NCBI GenBank assembly: GCA_934132775.1
Contig: CAKPAA010000001.1
Coordinates: 1-64,000, forward strand
Source of the DNA: an uncultured Clostridia bacterium
GTDB lineage: Bacteria; Bacillota; Clostridia; TANB77; UBA1234
Direction: 5' to 3'
DNA: 64,000 bases
The position numbers were made by a program, and so were the translations under genes. This document shows positions 62,138 to 64,000 of this stretch, in pieces (within the stretch, counting starts at the first letter, position 1; the number at the start of each line of letters is the position of its first letter). The notes beneath the pieces are model-generated. The model did not search any database. It worked only from the letters and a program-made list of their open reading frames with translations, and was not told the DNA's origin.

Positions 62138-63514
62138 ATGGAAAATATATTACAAGATAATTCAAAAAAAATACATATGATTGGTATTGGTGGAGTTAGT
62201 ATGAGTGGAATTGCAGATATTATCACATCGATGGGCTTCAAAGTAACAGGCTCTGATATGAATAAATCTGCAACAACAGATAGATTAGAAAAACAAGGAA
62301 TAAAAGTTTTCATAGGACATAGTGCCGAAAATGTTAAAGGAGCTGACATCGTTGTTTACACTGCCGCAATTAAGCAAGATAATCCAGAAATAGTAGAAGC
62401 AAAACGACTAGGTTTAGAACTCATCGAAAGAAGCACATTTTTAGGACTACTTACAAAATTATATTCTGAAACCATATCAATTAGTGGAACACACGGAAAA
62501 ACAACAACAACTTCAATGCTTTCACAAATATTCATTGAAGCAGAAAAAGACCCTAGCGTCCAAGTAGGTGCAGATTTAAAAATACTAGATGACCAAAATT
62601 ATAGAGTTGGTAAAAGCGATTACTTTATTGTAGAATCTTGCGAATATGTCAGAAGCTTTTTGCAGTTCTTCCCTAAAACAGCAGTCGTTTTAAACATTGA
62701 AGCAGACCACCTTGACTGCTACAAAGACATCGACGATATAAAAAGTGCCTTTAACTCATTTTTAGATATTCCGCCAGAAGATGGACTTATTATCTTAAAT
62801 GCAGATGATAAAAACTGTCTTGAAATATCTAAAAATCATAAAGCGAAAGTAATAACATTTGCCATTAACAACACATTTGCTGACTGGACAGCTAAAAACG
62901 TTACGCTTAATAAAAATGGTGGATATTCTTTCGTTGCCACTTGCAAAAATGATGAAGTGCCAGTTACACTAAATGTTCCAGGGCATCATAACGTTTATAA
63001 TGCACTTGCAAGCATAGCAGTAGCAAGATATTATGGTATCTCAGCCGAAAAAATAGCACAAGCTTTAAGTGATTTCAGAGGTGCAAGCAGACGATTCGAA
63101 TATGTTGGAACAGTAAAAGGTGCAACAATATACGACGACTACGCACATCATCCAACAGAAATTAAAGCAACAATAAGTTCAGCAAAAAATATGAAATATA
63201 ACAAACTATGGGTAATCTTCCAGCCCCACACATACACAAGAACTTATACCCTATTTGACGAATTTGTAAAAGCCTTTGAGGGCGTAGACAACACAATAAT
63301 TTTAGACATTTATGCTGCACGTGAAAAAGACACTGGTTTAGTATCTTCTAAACAACTTGCCGAAAAAGTAAACGAATATTCAAAAAATTGTAAATACATT
63401 CCAACACTAGAAGAAGCAAAAGAATATGTGCTAAACAATATTCAAAGCGATGATATCATATTAACAGTTGGAGCCGGCTCTATTACTAAACTTGGAAGAA
63501 TGTTAATGGAATAA
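62138..63514 (+). CDS. murC: UDP-N-acetylmuramate--L-alanine ligase
   Basis: Adds the first amino acid of the peptidoglycan stem peptide. 458 aa from MENILQDNSKKIHMIG (GGAGGT seven bases upstream). IGIGGVSMSGIADI (N-terminal Rossmann), SISGTHGKTTTTSML (ATP loop), NIEADHLDCY and YDDYAHHPTEIKATI. It is monocistronic on the plus strand, away from murD at 37 kb. Confidence 0.97.
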   Translation: MENILQDNSKKIHMIGIGGVSMSGIADIITSMGFKVTGSDMNKSATTDRLEKQGIKVFIGHSAENVKGADIVVYTAAIKQDNPEIVEAKRLGLELIERSTFLGLLTKLYSETISISGTHGKTTTTSMLSQIFIEAEKDPSVQVGADLKILDDQNYRVGKSDYFIVESCEYVRSFLQFFPKTAVVLNIEADHLDCYKDIDDIKSAFNSFLDIPPEDGLIILNADDKNCLEISKNHKAKVITFAINNTFADWTAKNVTLNKNGGYSFVATCKNDEVPVTLNVPGHHNVYNALASIAVARYYGISAEKIAQALSDFRGASRRFEYVGTVKGATIYDDYAHHPTEIKATISSAKNMKYNKLWVIFQPHTYTRTYTLFDEFVKAFEGVDNTIILDIYAAREKDTGLVSSKQLAEKVNEYSKNCKYIPTLEEAKEYVLNNIQSDDIILTVGAGSITKLGRMLME

Positions 63515-63568
63515 AAATTACTAACAAAGTGGTAATAAAATTAAATACTTAAAATAAAAAAGTATACT

Positions 63569-63694
63569 AAGGGATTTTTTCTACACACTCGAATATAATA
63601 CGAATTTTAATATTTAGGAGTATGTAGAAAAGTTTGTGCTAGTTCACATAAACATTTCTATGTGCTCAGGGAATATAAAAAGTCCCTTTTTCTA
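63569..63694 (+). ncRNA. Candidate structured small RNA
   Basis: On the plus strand, AAGGGATTTTTT (63569-63580) pairs with AAAAAGTCCCTT near 63677-63688, closing a domain of about 120 nt that ends in a T-tract. Inside, TTCTACACACTC pairs with GAGTATGTAGAA (one mismatch), and CACAT/ATGTG forms another hairpin. TATACT lies seven bases before the predicted start; the -35 is weak. It has no ORF. The closed-stem shape recalls 6S RNA, but it is short for that and I cannot confirm it. Confidence 0.5.
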
Positions 63695-63701
63695 AAAATA
63701 A

Positions 63702-63740
63702 TTAAGTGGCAGTGCCTAATTTTGAGACACTGCCACTTAA
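63702..63740 (-). terminator. Terminator between mreB and murC side
   Basis: TTAAGTGGCAGTG (63702-63714) and CACTGCCACTTAA (63728-63740): a perfect 13-bp stem with a 13-base loop. The minus-strand tail TTATTTTTAG follows, so it ends mreB. Confidence 0.85.
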
Positions 63741-63808
63741 CAATTTCATATCTATTTTCTCGATTTTGATATTTTCATAAAAAAAACTTAGCTAGCATTT
63801 ATTTTTTT

Positions 63809-64000
63809 CTAATACTGTGGCATTCTTCTTCTTAAATCTAATTGTTGTAACATTTCTTCATTTTCAAGTGCTTTGCCTGTGCCAAGTGCAACACAAGAAA
63901 CTGATTCTTCGGCTATCATAACAGGTATTCCTGTTTTTTCTTGAATCAATTTATCTAGTCCATATACTAGGCAACCTCCGCCAGTCATATATATTCCTCT
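63809..64000 (-). CDS. mreB: Rod shape-determining protein MreB/Mbl, C-terminal part
   Basis: Partial: the last 63 codons, cut by the window edge. RGIYMTGGGCLVYGLDKLI, then VMIAEESVSCVALGTGKALEN, is the conserved C-terminal nucleotide-binding block of MreB/Mbl actin homologues, which organise elongating wall synthesis. It ends DLRRRMPQY. MreB, Mbl and MreBH cannot be told apart from this part. It sits convergent to murC. Confidence 0.93.
   Translation of the reverse strand, partial: RGIYMTGGGCLVYGLDKLIQEKTGIPVMIAEESVSCVALGTGKALENEEMLQQLDLRRRMPQY

Noticed and set aside
63569..63694. Firm call as 6S RNA
   Set aside because: At about 126 nt it is short and I could not identify the central bubble or product-RNA start with confidence.

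Overview
The window is a low-G+C, gene-dense chromosomal segment of a clostridial (Bacillota) bacterium. Support: a class A-like RNase P RNA, a T-box in front of pheST, consensus TTGACA/TATAAT promoters with AGGAGG ribosome sites, YlbJ, GerW/YtfJ and SpoVG (genes typical of endospore-forming lineages), DUF512, DUF2953 and DUF2974 proteins, class I FBP aldolase, and AspRS and ProRS of the archaeal/eukaryotic-like type. I cannot place it below class level; an uncultured gut clostridial lineage is a guess from protein style. Almost everything reads from the minus strand.

Layout. 0-0.5 kb: rnpB with its terminator, directly followed by the 5' end of a group IIC intron cut by the window edge. 0.6-10 kb: cell-surface genes (two anchored proteins with Asp-rich loops, a DHHW/MBOAT O-acyltransferase pair, a DUF4358-like protein, a TSCPD protein, a frameshifted DUF2974 gene, a surface beta-helix protein). 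10-11.6 kb: fda-gpmA glycolytic operon. 11.7-19.2 kb: an accessory-looking block of eight genes around a TelA-family protein: four paralogues of an unrecognised WG-repeat-like family, two small tandem paralogues and one pentapeptide-like protein. 19.4-30.9 kb: housekeeping genes (aspS, proS, gpsA, plsY, der, pheT, pheS) interrupted by a compact candidate type I toxin-antitoxin locus. 31-34.6 kb: a pilin-like surface protein, a small gene with a (CA)14 tract that looks phase-variable and currently OFF, and two small membrane proteins with structured upstream regions. 34.7-48.8 kb: DUF512, rpmF, murD, pfkA, a class A PBP, dprA, folD, uppP, a TPR protein, ppa, two RluA-type pseudouridine synthases and a methyltransferase. 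48.8-64 kb: ylbJ, two beta-propeller surface proteins, trmB, an SGE-repeat membrane protein, gerW with a DUF2953 gene carrying a stop at codon 2, a divergent DnaB-like ATPase, uvrC, a 536-aa membrane protein, spoVG, murC, an unidentified structured RNA and the 3' end of mreB.

How the genes work together. Envelope building dominates: murC, murD, uppP, PBP1A and mreB for the wall, plsY and gpsA for phospholipid, an MBOAT/DHHW pair for O-acylation, and many single-TM proteins with extracellular domains. Several of these exported proteins share short acidic Ser-Gly-Glu/Asp (SGE/SGD) segments in their linkers. The strongest candidates for something undescribed are the TelA-centred block (11.7-19.2 kb), whose two promoters share an AACGTG-TATAAT core with the promoter of the 536-aa membrane protein at 59.8 kb; the convergent small-RNA/26-aa peptide locus at 22.8-23.1 kb; and the (CA)n gene at 33.0-33.3 kb. 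All calls come from reading the sequence; no database search was run.
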